NCBI GenBank assembly: GCA_024234165.1
Contig: JACKOP010000004.1
Span: forward strand, 162,501-226,500
From: Pseudomonadales bacterium
GTDB taxonomy: Bacteria > Pseudomonadota > Gammaproteobacteria > Pseudomonadales > UBA5518
Length of the DNA: 64,000 bases
Direction of reading: 5' to 3'
The notes under the pieces were generated by a model that was given only the letters and a program-made list of their open reading frames with translations, was not told the DNA's origin and ran no database searches. Shown here one piece after another: positions 54,841-63,457 of the stretch (position 1 is its first letter; each line of letters starts with the position of its first letter). The translations under genes and the position numbers were made by a program.

Positions 54841-55623
54841 GTGAACATGCGTGACAAGGTAGTCGTCGTTTCCGGAACAGGACCGGGACTGGGTCACGAT
54901 CTGGCAAGAAGCTTCGCGCGGGCCGGCGCCCGGCTGGTGCTGCTCGCGCGCAGCACCGAGCGCGTCCACGAACTGCGGCAGGAACTCGCCGCCGCCGGCA
55001 CGACCTGCATCGCCGTGCCGACCGATATCACCCGCGCAAGCGATTGCGATCGGGTGCGAACCGAGGCGCTGCAGGCCTTTGGCCACATCGATGTGCTGAT
55101 CAACAACGCCTTCCAGCTCGGGCCACTCGCACCGCTGGCCTCGGCTGCACTGGACGAGGAATGGCGGGCAGCGCTCGACACCAACCTGATCGGCACGCTG
55201 CAACTCACGCAGGCACTGGTGCCGGCGCTGGCCGCAAGCCGTGGCAACGTCGTGATGATCAACACCGCGGCGATGCGCGATATCCGGCCCGGCTTTGGCA
55301 GCTACGCGATCTCGAAGGGCGCGCTGCAGACCGCAACCCGCTACCTCGCGCAGGAACTCGGCCCGCAGGGTGTGCGGGTCAACTCGCTGGTACCCAGCTA
55401 CATCGACGGCCCGCCGCTACGCGATGCCTTTGCCGCCATGGCACAGGCGCGCGGGGTCAGCACGGACACGGTGATCGAGGAGGCATGCGCCGCGCTGCCG
55501 CTGCGCTTCATCCCCACCGGCGAAGACGTTGCACGCGCCGCACTGTTCCTGGCGAGTGACGATGCGCGCGCGATCACCGGCGCATCGCTCGACGTGAATG
55601 CCGGGAGGTATATTCCACTCTGA
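54841..55623 (+). CDS. Short-chain dehydrogenase/reductase
   Basis: NAD(P)-dependent oxidoreductase of 260 residues. The cofactor motif is SGTGPGLG, then INNAFQLG where NNAG is usual, and the catalytic residues lie in MINTAAMRDI...YAISK. The usual Ser is replaced by Thr/Ala-type residues at INTAAM, so the catalytic triad deserves a check. GTG at 54841 has AGGAA six bases upstream; ATG at 54847 is the alternative. It is divergent from ampD. The substrate is unknown. Confidence 0.85.
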   Translation: MNMRDKVVVVSGTGPGLGHDLARSFARAGARLVLLARSTERVHELRQELAAAGTTCIAVPTDITRASDCDRVRTEALQAFGHIDVLINNAFQLGPLAPLASAALDEEWRAALDTNLIGTLQLTQALVPALAASRGNVVMINTAAMRDIRPGFGSYAISKGALQTATRYLAQELGPQGVRVNSLVPSYIDGPPLRDAFAAMAQARGVSTDTVIEEACAALPLRFIPTGEDVARAALFLASDDARAITGASLDVNAGRYIPL

Positions 55624-55628
55624 GCGCT

Positions 55629-55926
55629 GTCGGCATGAATGCCGACCTACGACGCTCCCTGTCGGCATGAATGCCGACCTACGACGCTCCCTGTCGGCAT
55701 GAATGCCGACCTACGACGCCCCCTGTCGGCATGAATGCCGACCTACGATGCTCCCTGTCGGCATGAATGCCGACCTACATCAAAATGCCGGCCCATGTAG
55801 GTCGGGTTTCAACCCATGTAGGTCGGGTTTCAACCCGACGGGTGCAGGCATCAACCGTCGGCATGAATGCCGACCTACGACGCCCTGTCGGCATGAATGC
55901 CGACCCACATCAGAATGCCGACCTAC
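55629..55926. repeat. B elements in exact 32-bp tandem, then A/B
   Basis: B palindromes begin at 55629, 55661, 55693, 55725 and 55757, an exact 32-base step with spacer CTACGACGCTCCCT. A broken repeat, two A copies, a B/B pair and a final B fragment follow. The last GTAG is the stop codon of the DUF1631 gene. Confidence 0.93.
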
Positions 55927-57944
55927 GGGCGCCGCGCGGAGGGCTGTGCATTCGGGCCGGCGACGACGACTGCATCGCCCGCCTGCAATGCAGCGGCGAG
56001 GTCTGCGTGCTTCCAGTCACCCACCTTGCTACCGTCGCTGTTCACGAACACGAACTCGCCGGTTTTCGGGTATTTCGTCAGCAGCCGCGCACGCCGCGCG
56101 GCCACACCCGGCAGGCGAAACTCGATCCAGGTATCCGGGGCCAGCTTGTCCGCCTGCTGCAGGTATTCGGCGCTCGGCTCGGCGCGAGCGCGCACCGTAC
56201 TCGCCACTACCCCGGTGCTGCCCAGCGCCTGCTCGAGCGTACGCATCTCGGCCGCTGCAGAATCCTCGTCGAGACCGAGGGTGCGCAGCACTCCGAGCAC
56301 ACCGGGTGCGACTGCCGAGATATCCGCACCGGGGCGCCTGGTCGCGACCGCGAGCAGCGCGCTGGTCGTGCGAATCGCATCTGCCCACAGCGGGCTGTCT
56401 GCGCCGTATTGCAGGCTGATCACGAACAGTGCGTCGCTCCACGCACCACGCAGGAAATCGCCCACCACACGCGGCACCGTCGCATCGCCAAGCAGCGAGC
56501 TGATCTCGCGCACGACGCTCACCCGCACTGCATCACGCTCGGTGCTCCCCAGCTCGGCAATCGCCGCATGCTGCTCCAGCAGCCGCTGGCGCGCCTGGAT
56601 CGAGCGCATCGCACCGCGAAACTCGGCAAGACTCGCCGTGAACACCGCCACGTCGCTGCCGTAGCCGGTCACGATGCGCCCGACCGCATGCTGCAGCGCG
56701 CGAAAAAAGCCATCGCTCGCGAGTTCACCCAGGGGAACCCAACCGATGACGGCCTCCGTGAGCTCGCCCAGGAACACACGCACCGGGTGCGTGGACGTAG
56801 TCAGCACGTCCGTATCGTGCAGCGAAGCGCGCAACAGCGGAATCTGCAACATGCGCAGCAGGCGACGCGCGGGGGACACGATGCGCTGGTCGCGCAGCAC
56901 ACGTTCGAACAGCAGGCGCACCAGATTGACCGCTTCGATCAGATCCACCGGGACTGCCATCGGCTTCTGGTAACCGCGCTCCGCAAGCGAGGCGTTCAGC
57001 AGCTCGTAGATCTCGAAAGGCAGGATTCCTGCCTTCGGGTTCAGCCCCGCCAGTGACTTGCTGCCGTCGACCGGAGCTCGCTGCAGGCCGAGCAGCAGCT
57101 CATCGAGCAGATCCTGCGGAAACGCCATCGCCTTGCCGGGCGGCGCGAGCAGCGGCGTGTTCGACGTGTCCCATGTGATCTCCGGCATGTTGCGCAGCGG
57201 CGCATCGAGAAATTCCTCCTCGACGCGCGTGGCAATCGGCAACTCCGTAATCGACAACGCGTCTGCCACGGCAGGTGCCGGCTCCTCCACCACCTCGATC
57301 GCGTCCGGCTGCGGCTCAACCGCGATCCCTTTCAGGCACTCGGTATAGAACGGCGGCAGCTCATCGAGCACGAAACGGGAAAAGAGCTTCATGCATGCCG
57401 CACGGGCATCGGGACGGACCTCGGCCGCATCCACCGCCGCAAAGAAGTGTTGCGCGAGTGCGGGAGGCGCCACGGGCAGCGCCTCCGGGTCCAGGTTGCG
57501 CTGGCCAGTCTGCTGCATGACCTGGCGAACCATCGCAACCAGCGCATCACGATGATTCATCAGTGCCCGCTTCGCCAGGGTTTCAACCGCCAGACTCTCC
57601 TGGAGGTGATCGTCGTGCACCAGGCCGAGCCCCTTGGGCTCGAGCGCAAGCTCGAACGGTAACCCGGACTTCGCCGCTGAGGCGCCCGCGTTCGATGCGG
57701 GCACGAACGCATCGAAGCCCGCCAGCACGGCCTGCATGAAATGTTCCCCCACCCGCGCACGCCGGATCTCCCACTCGCGCGCACCGGCGTGCAGGTCCGC
57801 CCGCTCGACCTTGCTCTGCGCCTTGGTCGCCAGCAGTTGCAGGTGCGCGTCGCCGTTGGCGTTCAGAAAATTCAGCATGAAACGCAAGGCCCGCCGCACA
57901 CCCTCGCGCAGCGTCGCCAGTCGATCATCGGATGTATCGGTCAT
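55923..57944 (-). CDS. DUF1631 family protein
   Basis: A 673-residue cytoplasmic protein of unknown function. The long N-terminal helical part (to about 400) includes FPQDLLDELLLGLQ and PARRLLRMLQIPLLRASLHD, which are characteristic of DUF1631. The C-terminal part ends in a small PilZ-like beta region (APDTWIEFRLPGVAARRARLLTKYPKTGEFVFVNSDG). The DUF1631-nadC neighbourhood is as in Pseudomonas. The terminal Pro and TAG are REP-derived. Confidence 0.88.
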   Translation of the reverse strand: MTDTSDDRLATLREGVRRALRFMLNFLNANGDAHLQLLATKAQSKVERADLHAGAREWEIRRARVGEHFMQAVLAGFDAFVPASNAGASAAKSGLPFELALEPKGLGLVHDDHLQESLAVETLAKRALMNHRDALVAMVRQVMQQTGQRNLDPEALPVAPPALAQHFFAAVDAAEVRPDARAACMKLFSRFVLDELPPFYTECLKGIAVEPQPDAIEVVEEPAPAVADALSITELPIATRVEEEFLDAPLRNMPEITWDTSNTPLLAPPGKAMAFPQDLLDELLLGLQRAPVDGSKSLAGLNPKAGILPFEIYELLNASLAERGYQKPMAVPVDLIEAVNLVRLLFERVLRDQRIVSPARRLLRMLQIPLLRASLHDTDVLTTSTHPVRVFLGELTEAVIGWVPLGELASDGFFRALQHAVGRIVTGYGSDVAVFTASLAEFRGAMRSIQARQRLLEQHAAIAELGSTERDAVRVSVVREISSLLGDATVPRVVGDFLRGAWSDALFVISLQYGADSPLWADAIRTTSALLAVATRRPGADISAVAPGVLGVLRTLGLDEDSAAAEMRTLEQALGSTGVVASTVRARAEPSAEYLQQADKLAPDTWIEFRLPGVAARRARLLTKYPKTGEFVFVNSDGSKVGDWKHADLAAALQAGDAVVVAGPNAQPSARRP

Positions 57945-58011
57945 CGCGGTATCTGTCCCGGTTCATGAGAAGTCCGCCGTCCCACCTGGCCGCCTGGTGG
58001 CACAAGGGGCA

Positions 58012-58103
58012 TTGTTGTCGGCAAAGAGTATAGATATGAAGAAAGAAGGCTGCGCTTGATCCTGCTTCGATCAGGGAATAAACTAGTCATCCAACTAGTC
58101 ATC
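58012..58103 (+). promoter_or_regulatory. Promoter and direct-repeat operator of the Phd/PIN module
   Basis: TTGTTG (58012-58017), a 17-base spacer and TATGAA (58035-58040) form a promoter. Downstream, AACTAGTCATC occurs twice (58081-58091 and 58093-58103), a 12-base step that places both copies on the same face of DNA about 12 bases before the antitoxin ATG. This would suit autoregulation by the antitoxin. Confidence 0.5.
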
Positions 58104-58115
58104 TGAAGATAGGCA

Positions 58116-58373
58116 ATGCGTAACTGGCCGGTCCAGAATGCCAAGGCGAGATTCAGCGAGCTCCTGGATGCCTGTGTCAACGATGGTCCTCAGATGATCA
58201 GCCGTCGTGGCACCGAGACTGCGGTTCTGATCCCTATCCACGAGTGGCGGCGACTTCAGGCAAGCGCGCAACCCTCGCTGAAGCAATTGCTTCTGGACGA
58301 TTTCGCTCGTACTGACACGCTGGCGCCCACAAGGGGCAAGGCTCGGCGCCGGCAGACTGCTGCGCTCGGGTAA
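58116..58373 (+). CDS. Phd/YefM-type antitoxin
   Basis: An 85-residue antitoxin. The N-terminal Phd/YefM fold binds DNA (WPVQNAKARFSELLDACVNDGPQMISRRGTETAVLIP), and the variable C-terminal tail would neutralise the toxin encoded five bases downstream. ATG at 58116 with a purine-rich AGATAGG upstream. The module lies between the DUF1631 gene and nadC, which are close neighbours in Pseudomonas, and so looks inserted. Confidence 0.9.
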   Translation: MRNWPVQNAKARFSELLDACVNDGPQMISRRGTETAVLIPIHEWRRLQASAQPSLKQLLLDDFARTDTLAPTRGKARRRQTAALG

Positions 58374-58378
58374 GTGCC

Positions 58379-58822
58379 GTGTACCTGCTCGACACCAACA
58401 TCGTTTCGGAACTGCGAAAGCCACGTCCGCACGGCGCGGTTGTCGCGTGGCTCGAATCCGTCGATGACGCCAGGCTTCACCTTGCAACGGTCACGCTGGG
58501 CGAGATCCAGGCCGGCATAGAACTGACCCGGGAGCGTGATCCACACAAGGCAGAGGAAATCGAAGCCTGGCTCAACCTCATTGCAGGCGTCTACAACCTA
58601 TTGCCCATGGATGGACCTGCATTTCGATGCTGGGCAAGATTCATGCACCGCAAATCGGACTCGCTTTATGAAGACGCCATGATCGCTGCGGTCGCCCATA
58701 CCAACGAGCTGACGGTGGTTACCCGCAATACCGGCGATTTCGCGACCTTCGGCGTTCCTTTGCTCAACCCCTTCGAGTTCGGCAGCAATCTCTCCGCACC
58801 ATCCAGCGAATCGGGTGCGTAG
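58379..58822 (+). CDS. PIN-domain toxin (VapC/FitB-like ribonuclease)
   Basis: A 147-residue PIN nuclease expected to cleave RNA. The acidic active site is visible: Asp5 (YLLDTNIVSE), Glu in TLGEIQAGIE, Asp in YEDAMIAAVA and Asp in TRNTGDFATFGV, followed by the usual LLNPF. It starts with GTG at 58379 and is paired with the Phd-like antitoxin upstream. The C-terminal tail after LLNPFEF is a little longer than usual. Confidence 0.92.
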   Translation: MYLLDTNIVSELRKPRPHGAVVAWLESVDDARLHLATVTLGEIQAGIELTRERDPHKAEEIEAWLNLIAGVYNLLPMDGPAFRCWARFMHRKSDSLYEDAMIAAVAHTNELTVVTRNTGDFATFGVPLLNPFEFGSNLSAPSSESGA

Positions 58823-58916
58823 CCACCCACGCTCTTCCGCCGTGGTCTCCGCCGACCGCCTTTCTCCCGCTCTTACACGCTAGAATGCCCCGACATCGCC
58901 GCGCGGGAGTCCACCG

Positions 58917-59756
58917 ATGAATCGCGACCTGCTGCAACCCGAAGTGATCGCTGCGAACGTACGTGCCGCGCTGGCCGAAGACATCGGCAGCGGCGACATC
59001 ACGGCGCTGCTGATTCCTGCGAGCCAAGCCGCCCACGCGTGCGTCATCACGCGCGAGCGCGCGATCGTATGCGGCCGCGCATGGGCGGAAGAAGTCTTCC
59101 GCCAGGTCGACCCTGGCATTCGGCTCACCTGGCACTGTGACGATGGCGACACCGTCGATCCGGGCAAGGTGCTGTTCGAGGTCCGCGGTTCCGCCCGTGC
59201 GCTGCTCACGGCCGAACGCACCGCGCTCAATTTCCTGCAACTGCTGTCGGGCATCGCCACCCGCTGCCGGCGCTTTGCCGATCTCGTGATCGGCCTGCCC
59301 ACGAAGCTGCTCGACACACGCAAGACGATCCCGGGGCTGCGCATCGCGCAGAAATACGCCGTGAGCTGCGGCGGCTGCCACAACCACCGACTCGGGCTGT
59401 ACGACGCGTTCCTGATCAAGGAAAACCACATCGCCGCCTGCGGTTCGATCCACGCTGCGATCGCCACCGCGCGCCGCCAGGCGCCCGACAGGCCGGTACA
59501 GGTGGAAGTGGAGACGATCACGCAACTGACCGAGGCACTGGAAGCGCGCGCCGACTCGGTCATGCTGGACAACTTCAACCTCGAACAGATGCGCGAAGCG
59601 GTGCTGTTCACCGCCGGGCGCACCCCGCTCGAGGCAAGCGGCGGCGTGCGCGAACTCACGCTGCGCGCGATTGCCGAGACCGGCGTGGACTATGTCTCGA
59701 TCGGCACGCTGACCAAGGACTGCAAGGCGATCGACCTGTCGATGCGACTCACCTGA
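58917..59756 (+). CDS. nadC: Nicotinate-nucleotide pyrophosphorylase (carboxylating)
   Basis: Converts quinolinate and PRPP to nicotinate mononucleotide in de novo NAD synthesis. The 279-residue protein has the family residues in LAEDIGSGDITALLIP, TAERTALNFLQLLSGIAT, LLDTRKTIPGLRIAQKYAV, GGCHNHRLGLYDAFLIKENHI and LDNFNL. It is followed by a DUF503 gene that starts on the last base of its stop codon. nadE, the final step, is at 10.8 kb in this window. Confidence 0.96.
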   Translation: MNRDLLQPEVIAANVRAALAEDIGSGDITALLIPASQAAHACVITRERAIVCGRAWAEEVFRQVDPGIRLTWHCDDGDTVDPGKVLFEVRGSARALLTAERTALNFLQLLSGIATRCRRFADLVIGLPTKLLDTRKTIPGLRIAQKYAVSCGGCHNHRLGLYDAFLIKENHIAACGSIHAAIATARRQAPDRPVQVEVETITQLTEALEARADSVMLDNFNLEQMREAVLFTAGRTPLEASGGVRELTLRAIAETGVDYVSIGTLTKDCKAIDLSMRLT

Positions 59757-60037
59757 TGCACATCGCCGTGCTCAGCCTGCGGCTGCACCTCGAAGGCTGC
59801 GCCTCACTGAAGGAAAAACGCCACCGCGTGAGCGGACTGCGCGAGCGCTTCGGCAGACTACCCAGCGTCGCCGTGTGCGAGAGCGGCGATCAGGACGCGC
59901 TGCAACGCAGCGAGTGGAGCTTCGTCGTCGTGGGCGGCACGCGATCACTGGTCGACCGCCAGGTCGCGGAGATCGAGCGCTTCATTGCCGAGTCGGTGGA
60001 TGCACGCGCCAGCGAGCGCAGCCTGGATTTCCTGTAA
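59756..60037 (+). CDS. DUF503 family protein
   Basis: A 93-residue cytoplasmic protein of the DUF503 (YlxP-like) family with a ferredoxin-like fold and no established function. The start MHIAVLSLRLHLEGCASLKEKRHRVSGLRER is characteristic (LKEKR). The ATG overlaps the nadC TGA by one base, so it is translationally coupled to nadC. Confidence 0.82.
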   Translation: MHIAVLSLRLHLEGCASLKEKRHRVSGLRERFGRLPSVAVCESGDQDALQRSEWSFVVVGGTRSLVDRQVAEIERFIAESVDARASERSLDFL

Positions 60038-60044
60038 GACCGCC

Positions 60045-60185
60045 GGGCGACCGCGGGTCGCCCCTACGGATGTGGAGTCGCGCCGCGGGGGCGGGGTGTA
60101 CGGGCGATCGGCGGTCGCGCTCCTACGGATGCGGGGCATCGCCGTGGGGTGTACGTGTACGGGCGACCGGCGGTCGCCCCTACGA
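60045..60185. repeat. Family C REP cluster
   Basis: Three copies of a different palindrome, GGGCGACCGCGGGTCGCCC and variants, followed by CTACGGAT, so that the reverse strand has the same GTAG foot as families A and B. Between them are degenerate copies. They lie between the DUF503 gene and the DUF4143 ATPase gene. Confidence 0.88.
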
Positions 60186-60229
60186 TACCTGCGGCACTGC
60201 CCCCCCCCACATATCCCGAGCCATGCCCG

Positions 60230-61489
60230 TCATCCCGTTTCACTTCTGAACCACCAGGCCGACAGCGGAACTGCAAACATCGCATCGCCGAAGGCCACGC
60301 ACTCACGGCCGGTATGGAACACGATGCCGCGCCCGAAGCGTTCGGGTTCCGTGTCGCGCAGATGGCGCAGTCCCTTGAAATCCCCCTGGGTCACCGTCGC
60401 GGCGGCCTTGACTTCGATACCCGTCAGTCGGCCCCGCCTGTCTTCGAGCAGGAAATCGACCTCGATGCCCGACTGGGTGCGGTAATGCCACAGCGTGAGT
60501 CCGCGAGCGGAGAAAGCCAGGTGCTTCAGCAGTTCGCCGTACACGAAGGTTTCGACCATCTCGCCCGGCAAACCGGGGCTTGCCGTGAGCGTATCCAGCG
60601 CATGACCCCGCAGGTGCGCGAGCACGCCCGAATCGGGCAGAAACACCTTCGGCGCCTTGACCAGGCGCTTGCCCGGATTGCGCTCCCAGGCCGGCACGTG
60701 CCCGATCAGGAACAGCGTTTCGAGCAGCGCGAAGTAGCGCTTCAGCGTCGTTTGCGGCAGCGCACTGCTGCGCGCAAGTTCGGAAAAGTTGAGCAGGCTG
60801 GCGCTGCGATGGGCGAGCAACCGCAGCAGGTTCGGCATTTCGAGGAACTGTTCGAGATTGGCCAGATCGCGAACATCGCGTTGCAGCACGGACTGCAGGT
60901 AGCTGTCGAACCAGGCATCACGGCGGTGTGGCGCGCTGCGGGCAACCGCCTCGGGAAACCCACCGGCCAGCAGTTCGCCAATGAGCAGGCCCCGATCGCA
61001 GGGAGGCAGTGAATGCACCGAGAGATCGCCATCGAAAAGCCAGTCGACGCGATTGAACAAGGGATCACCGCCACGCTCCGCGCATGACAGCGGCAGCAAC
61101 GGCACGATTTCCATGCGCCCTGCAAGGGATTCGGCCAGAGCAGGCAACAGCACCACATTTGCCGATCCGGTCAGCAGGAAGCGCCCGGCCGCCTGACCAT
61201 GCAGGCGAGCATTGTCGACCGCAGCCTTGATGGCGAGAAACAGTTCGGGGGCTCGCTGGATCTCGTCGATGGTCACCGGCCCGGCAAGCGCCCCGATGAA
61301 ACCGACCGGATCGGTACGCGCGGCAGCCAGCGTGGTGTGGTCATCCAGAGTCAGGTAGCGGCGTGACACCGTCTCCGAGAGCGACTGCGCGAGCGTGCTC
61401 TTGCCCGTCTGCCGCGCACCGTTGAGCAACACCACGGGCGTATCGGTCAGCGCTTCGAGCAGCAATGGGGCAATATGGCGGTCGTACAT
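60230..61489 (-). CDS. AAA ATPase with DUF4143 domain
   Basis: A 419-residue ATPase of unknown role. The N-terminal AAA domain has Walker A LNGARQTGKST and Walker B GPVTIDEIQ and LLTGSAN (sensor). The C-terminal DUF4143 part has a nuclease-like core (HYRTQSGIEVDFLLEDRRG...GIEVKAAATV), reminiscent of PD-(D/E)XK residues. Such genes are common accessory genes, often near toxin-antitoxin modules. ATG at 61489 is chosen over TTG at 61504. Family C REPs lie on both sides. Confidence 0.88.
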   Translation of the reverse strand: MYDRHIAPLLLEALTDTPVVLLNGARQTGKSTLAQSLSETVSRRYLTLDDHTTLAAARTDPVGFIGALAGPVTIDEIQRAPELFLAIKAAVDNARLHGQAAGRFLLTGSANVVLLPALAESLAGRMEIVPLLPLSCAERGGDPLFNRVDWLFDGDLSVHSLPPCDRGLLIGELLAGGFPEAVARSAPHRRDAWFDSYLQSVLQRDVRDLANLEQFLEMPNLLRLLAHRSASLLNFSELARSSALPQTTLKRYFALLETLFLIGHVPAWERNPGKRLVKAPKVFLPDSGVLAHLRGHALDTLTASPGLPGEMVETFVYGELLKHLAFSARGLTLWHYRTQSGIEVDFLLEDRRGRLTGIEVKAAATVTQGDFKGLRHLRDTEPERFGRGIVFHTGRECVAFGDAMFAVPLSAWWFRSETG

Positions 61490-61598
61490 ACTCGCACTGT
61501 ACAAACAATTTGATGAAATTCAACCACTGTCTGGATGAATATCAGCCATTCGATGGTTGACAATCATCCGCACACCTTCTGGTGTCGCGAGGTGTATC

Positions 61599-61760
61599 CG
61601 GGCGACCGCGGGTCGCCCCTACGGATGCGGCGCATCGCCGCGGGGGCGGGGTGTGCGGGCGATCGGCGACCGCGGGGTGTGCGGGCGATCGGCGACCGCG
61701 GGGTGTGCGGGCGATCGGCGACCGCGGGGTGTACGGGCGACCTGCGGTCGCCCCTACGGA
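61599..61760. repeat. Family C REP cluster with 26-bp tandem
   Basis: C palindromes at both ends (GGGCGACC...GGTCGCCCCTACGGAT) enclose three copies of a 26-base unit beginning GATCGGCGACCGCGGGGTGT at 61661, 61687 and 61713. The gap of about 290 bases between the ATPase and RES genes has no other feature. Confidence 0.88.
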
Positions 61761-61776
61761 TCCGGAAGCACTCCAT

Positions 61777-62487
61777 TCAGCTTTTCCCCGGCACGATGTT
61801 GACGCCGATGCGATCGGCCAGGTCGAGCACCGCATCGTAAGCGTCCCCATCGTCCAGCAGGCTGCGTGAGTTGCCGCCCGGTTGAAGGGCTCCATCGGGG
61901 ATGCGGTCACCGAAAAGAATGACAGCGCGCGCCGAGTCGTCCTGCCTTGAGACCCAAGACAACCCCTGGGCCTGTGGACATTGGCGATGGATCGCCTCCG
62001 CCCACTTGCGGGTGGCGGGATATTGGTCCTTCCCGGTGTCGATGAGCTGCTTACGTGTCACGCCCAGTTTACGCAGCGGCACGCTCGCCAGATCGACGAG
62101 TTGAAGCTCCTGTTCGACCTGGACAGTGGAATGCACCTGGCCAACCAGTTTGTCCTTGTCGAAGCTCTTGAAACCGGCGGTATGCGGAACGTCATGGAAG
62201 ACCGTCTCCATCAAGGCACATTCCATCGTCGTGCCGCCGTACAGCATGGGAATCGGCTTTTCATGTTCATCCTGAATCGGGCTGAAACGCGCATTGCCAT
62301 GTGCGCCCGGGTTGAACTGGTCAGCCCGATATTTGCTCTGATGCACACGATGCAGCACCGCGCCCTGCGCGAGCGCGGTGAGCGTGGCATGGAGCTTGTC
62401 TGGAGGAGCTGGCGTGCTGGAAGACACCTCGCCGGCAGGGAGCGACGGGGTCGTGCCGCCCACCCGCCTGGCGCTTCGCTTAGCCAT
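61777..62487 (-). CDS. RES-domain toxin (NAD-phosphorylase family)
   Basis: A 236-residue protein with the RES fold. Characterised members (MbcT, Res) degrade NAD by phosphorolysis. The active-site residues are seen as Arg in LHRVHQSKYRADQFNP, Arg-Phe-Ser in GNARFSP, Glu in YGGTTMECALMETVFHD and Ser/Arg in GLSWVSRQDDSARAVILFGDR. It follows the Xre-like antitoxin with an 8-base overlap, the standard order for this class. Confidence 0.9.
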   Translation of the reverse strand: MAKRSARRVGGTTPSLPAGEVSSSTPAPPDKLHATLTALAQGAVLHRVHQSKYRADQFNPGAHGNARFSPIQDEHEKPIPMLYGGTTMECALMETVFHDVPHTAGFKSFDKDKLVGQVHSTVQVEQELQLVDLASVPLRKLGVTRKQLIDTGKDQYPATRKWAEAIHRQCPQAQGLSWVSRQDDSARAVILFGDRIPDGALQPGGNSRSLLDDGDAYDAVLDLADRIGVNIVPGKS

Positions 62488-63154
62488 GGGCTATTTCCTG
62501 AATCTCGTCCATCGCCGCTTGAATCACCTGCTCGGGCGCCGATGCCAGCAGATCCTGTGGCCGCTTACCGCCCAGGAAGCTGTTGTCCGAGCGGAACCAG
62601 TAGGCCATGCCCCAGCCATCCTTGTGTCCACCAAAGATCTCGATGACCCTGGCGAGCGCCTTCACCGGCCGGAAGCCGGCGTCACAGTCCAGCCCATAGC
62701 CAGGGAAGTAATCAACGCCCCCATGCTTGATGGCGAAGATCAACCCTTGCTTCTTCCATTTGTTGGGCTGTGCGCTGGGATTCCGGGTGCTCAGGCCCGC
62801 CAATTGCGCGATGTCGGCCGCGGTCAACCAGTCCCCGCTTTCCAGCACGGCTTTGCGTGCCTGCACCAACATGGCCGCCTCCCTGAGCAGACGGGGAGAC
62901 GGTGGTGTGCGAGGCACCAAGACCTCGGCCAGGCGCTCCAGCGACTCCCGGTCTTGATGCTTCAGTAATACCTCGAACATGGAGGACGCCACATTGGCGA
63001 AGTTCTCCGCCAGGGCCTGGAAGACGTTCGGTTTGATATGGTCGAACGCGACCACGAGCACGCGATCGGCATGCGATTTCTCAAGACGAGCCTGCACTTC
63101 TTTCGGGGTGCCAACCAGGGTCGAGACTCCCGGATGGTCTACAGCGACGCTCAT
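62480..63154 (-). CDS. Xre/MbcA/ParS-type antitoxin of the RES toxin
   Basis: A 224-residue antitoxin. A middle helix-turn-helix region (WLTAADIAQLAGLSTRNPSAQPNKWKKQG) is followed by the C-terminal toxin-binding domain (MAYWFRSDNSFLGGKRPQDLLASAPEQVIQAA). ATG at 63154 has GGAG seven bases upstream; an earlier in-frame codon adds nine residues without support. At about 224 residues it is longer than many antitoxins of this class. It overlaps the RES gene. Confidence 0.88.
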   Translation of the reverse strand: MSVAVDHPGVSTLVGTPKEVQARLEKSHADRVLVVAFDHIKPNVFQALAENFANVASSMFEVLLKHQDRESLERLAEVLVPRTPPSPRLLREAAMLVQARKAVLESGDWLTAADIAQLAGLSTRNPSAQPNKWKKQGLIFAIKHGGVDYFPGYGLDCDAGFRPVKALARVIEIFGGHKDGWGMAYWFRSDNSFLGGKRPQDLLASAPEQVIQAAMDEIQEIAHG

Positions 63155-63179
63155 GGATGCTCTCCTTTGGAGAGTTATC

Positions 63180-63223
63180 AAGGTTATGGAGTTTTATCAT
63201 ATTCTCGATAACCTTAAAAGCAA
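63180..63223 (-). promoter_or_regulatory. Promoter with inverted repeat before the Xre/RES module
   Basis: TTGCTT (63218-63223), a 16-base spacer and TATGAT (63196-63201) on the minus strand. An inverted repeat AAGGTTAT (63180-63187) / ATAACCTT (63208-63215) encloses the -10 box, as expected for an autorepressing antitoxin. The stretch is AT-rich. Confidence 0.55.
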
Positions 63224-63265
63224 CCGTACCAAATGTCGCACTAACCCGTAGGGTATCGCGACGTG

Positions 63266-63300
63266 TACACGGGCGACCGCCGGTCGCCCCTACGGATCGT
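63266..63300. repeat. Single family C REP
   Basis: GGGCGACCGCCGGTCGCCC followed by CTACGGAT. The surrounding gap 63224-63457 also has a small hairpin GTAGGG...CCCTAC near 63309-63328 but no gene. Confidence 0.8.
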
Positions 63301-63457
63301 GAAACTCGTAGGGTGCAACCATCCCTACGGTGCTGCGGCGCTCTGCACCGTACGGTCGGCCGTTCTACCAATCCCGTACGTGAGGTTCAACAACACGGAC
63401 GGTGCAACGAACGAGATCTCGCCGAAGGACCAATCGCACCGATCCAAGCCATGAACG

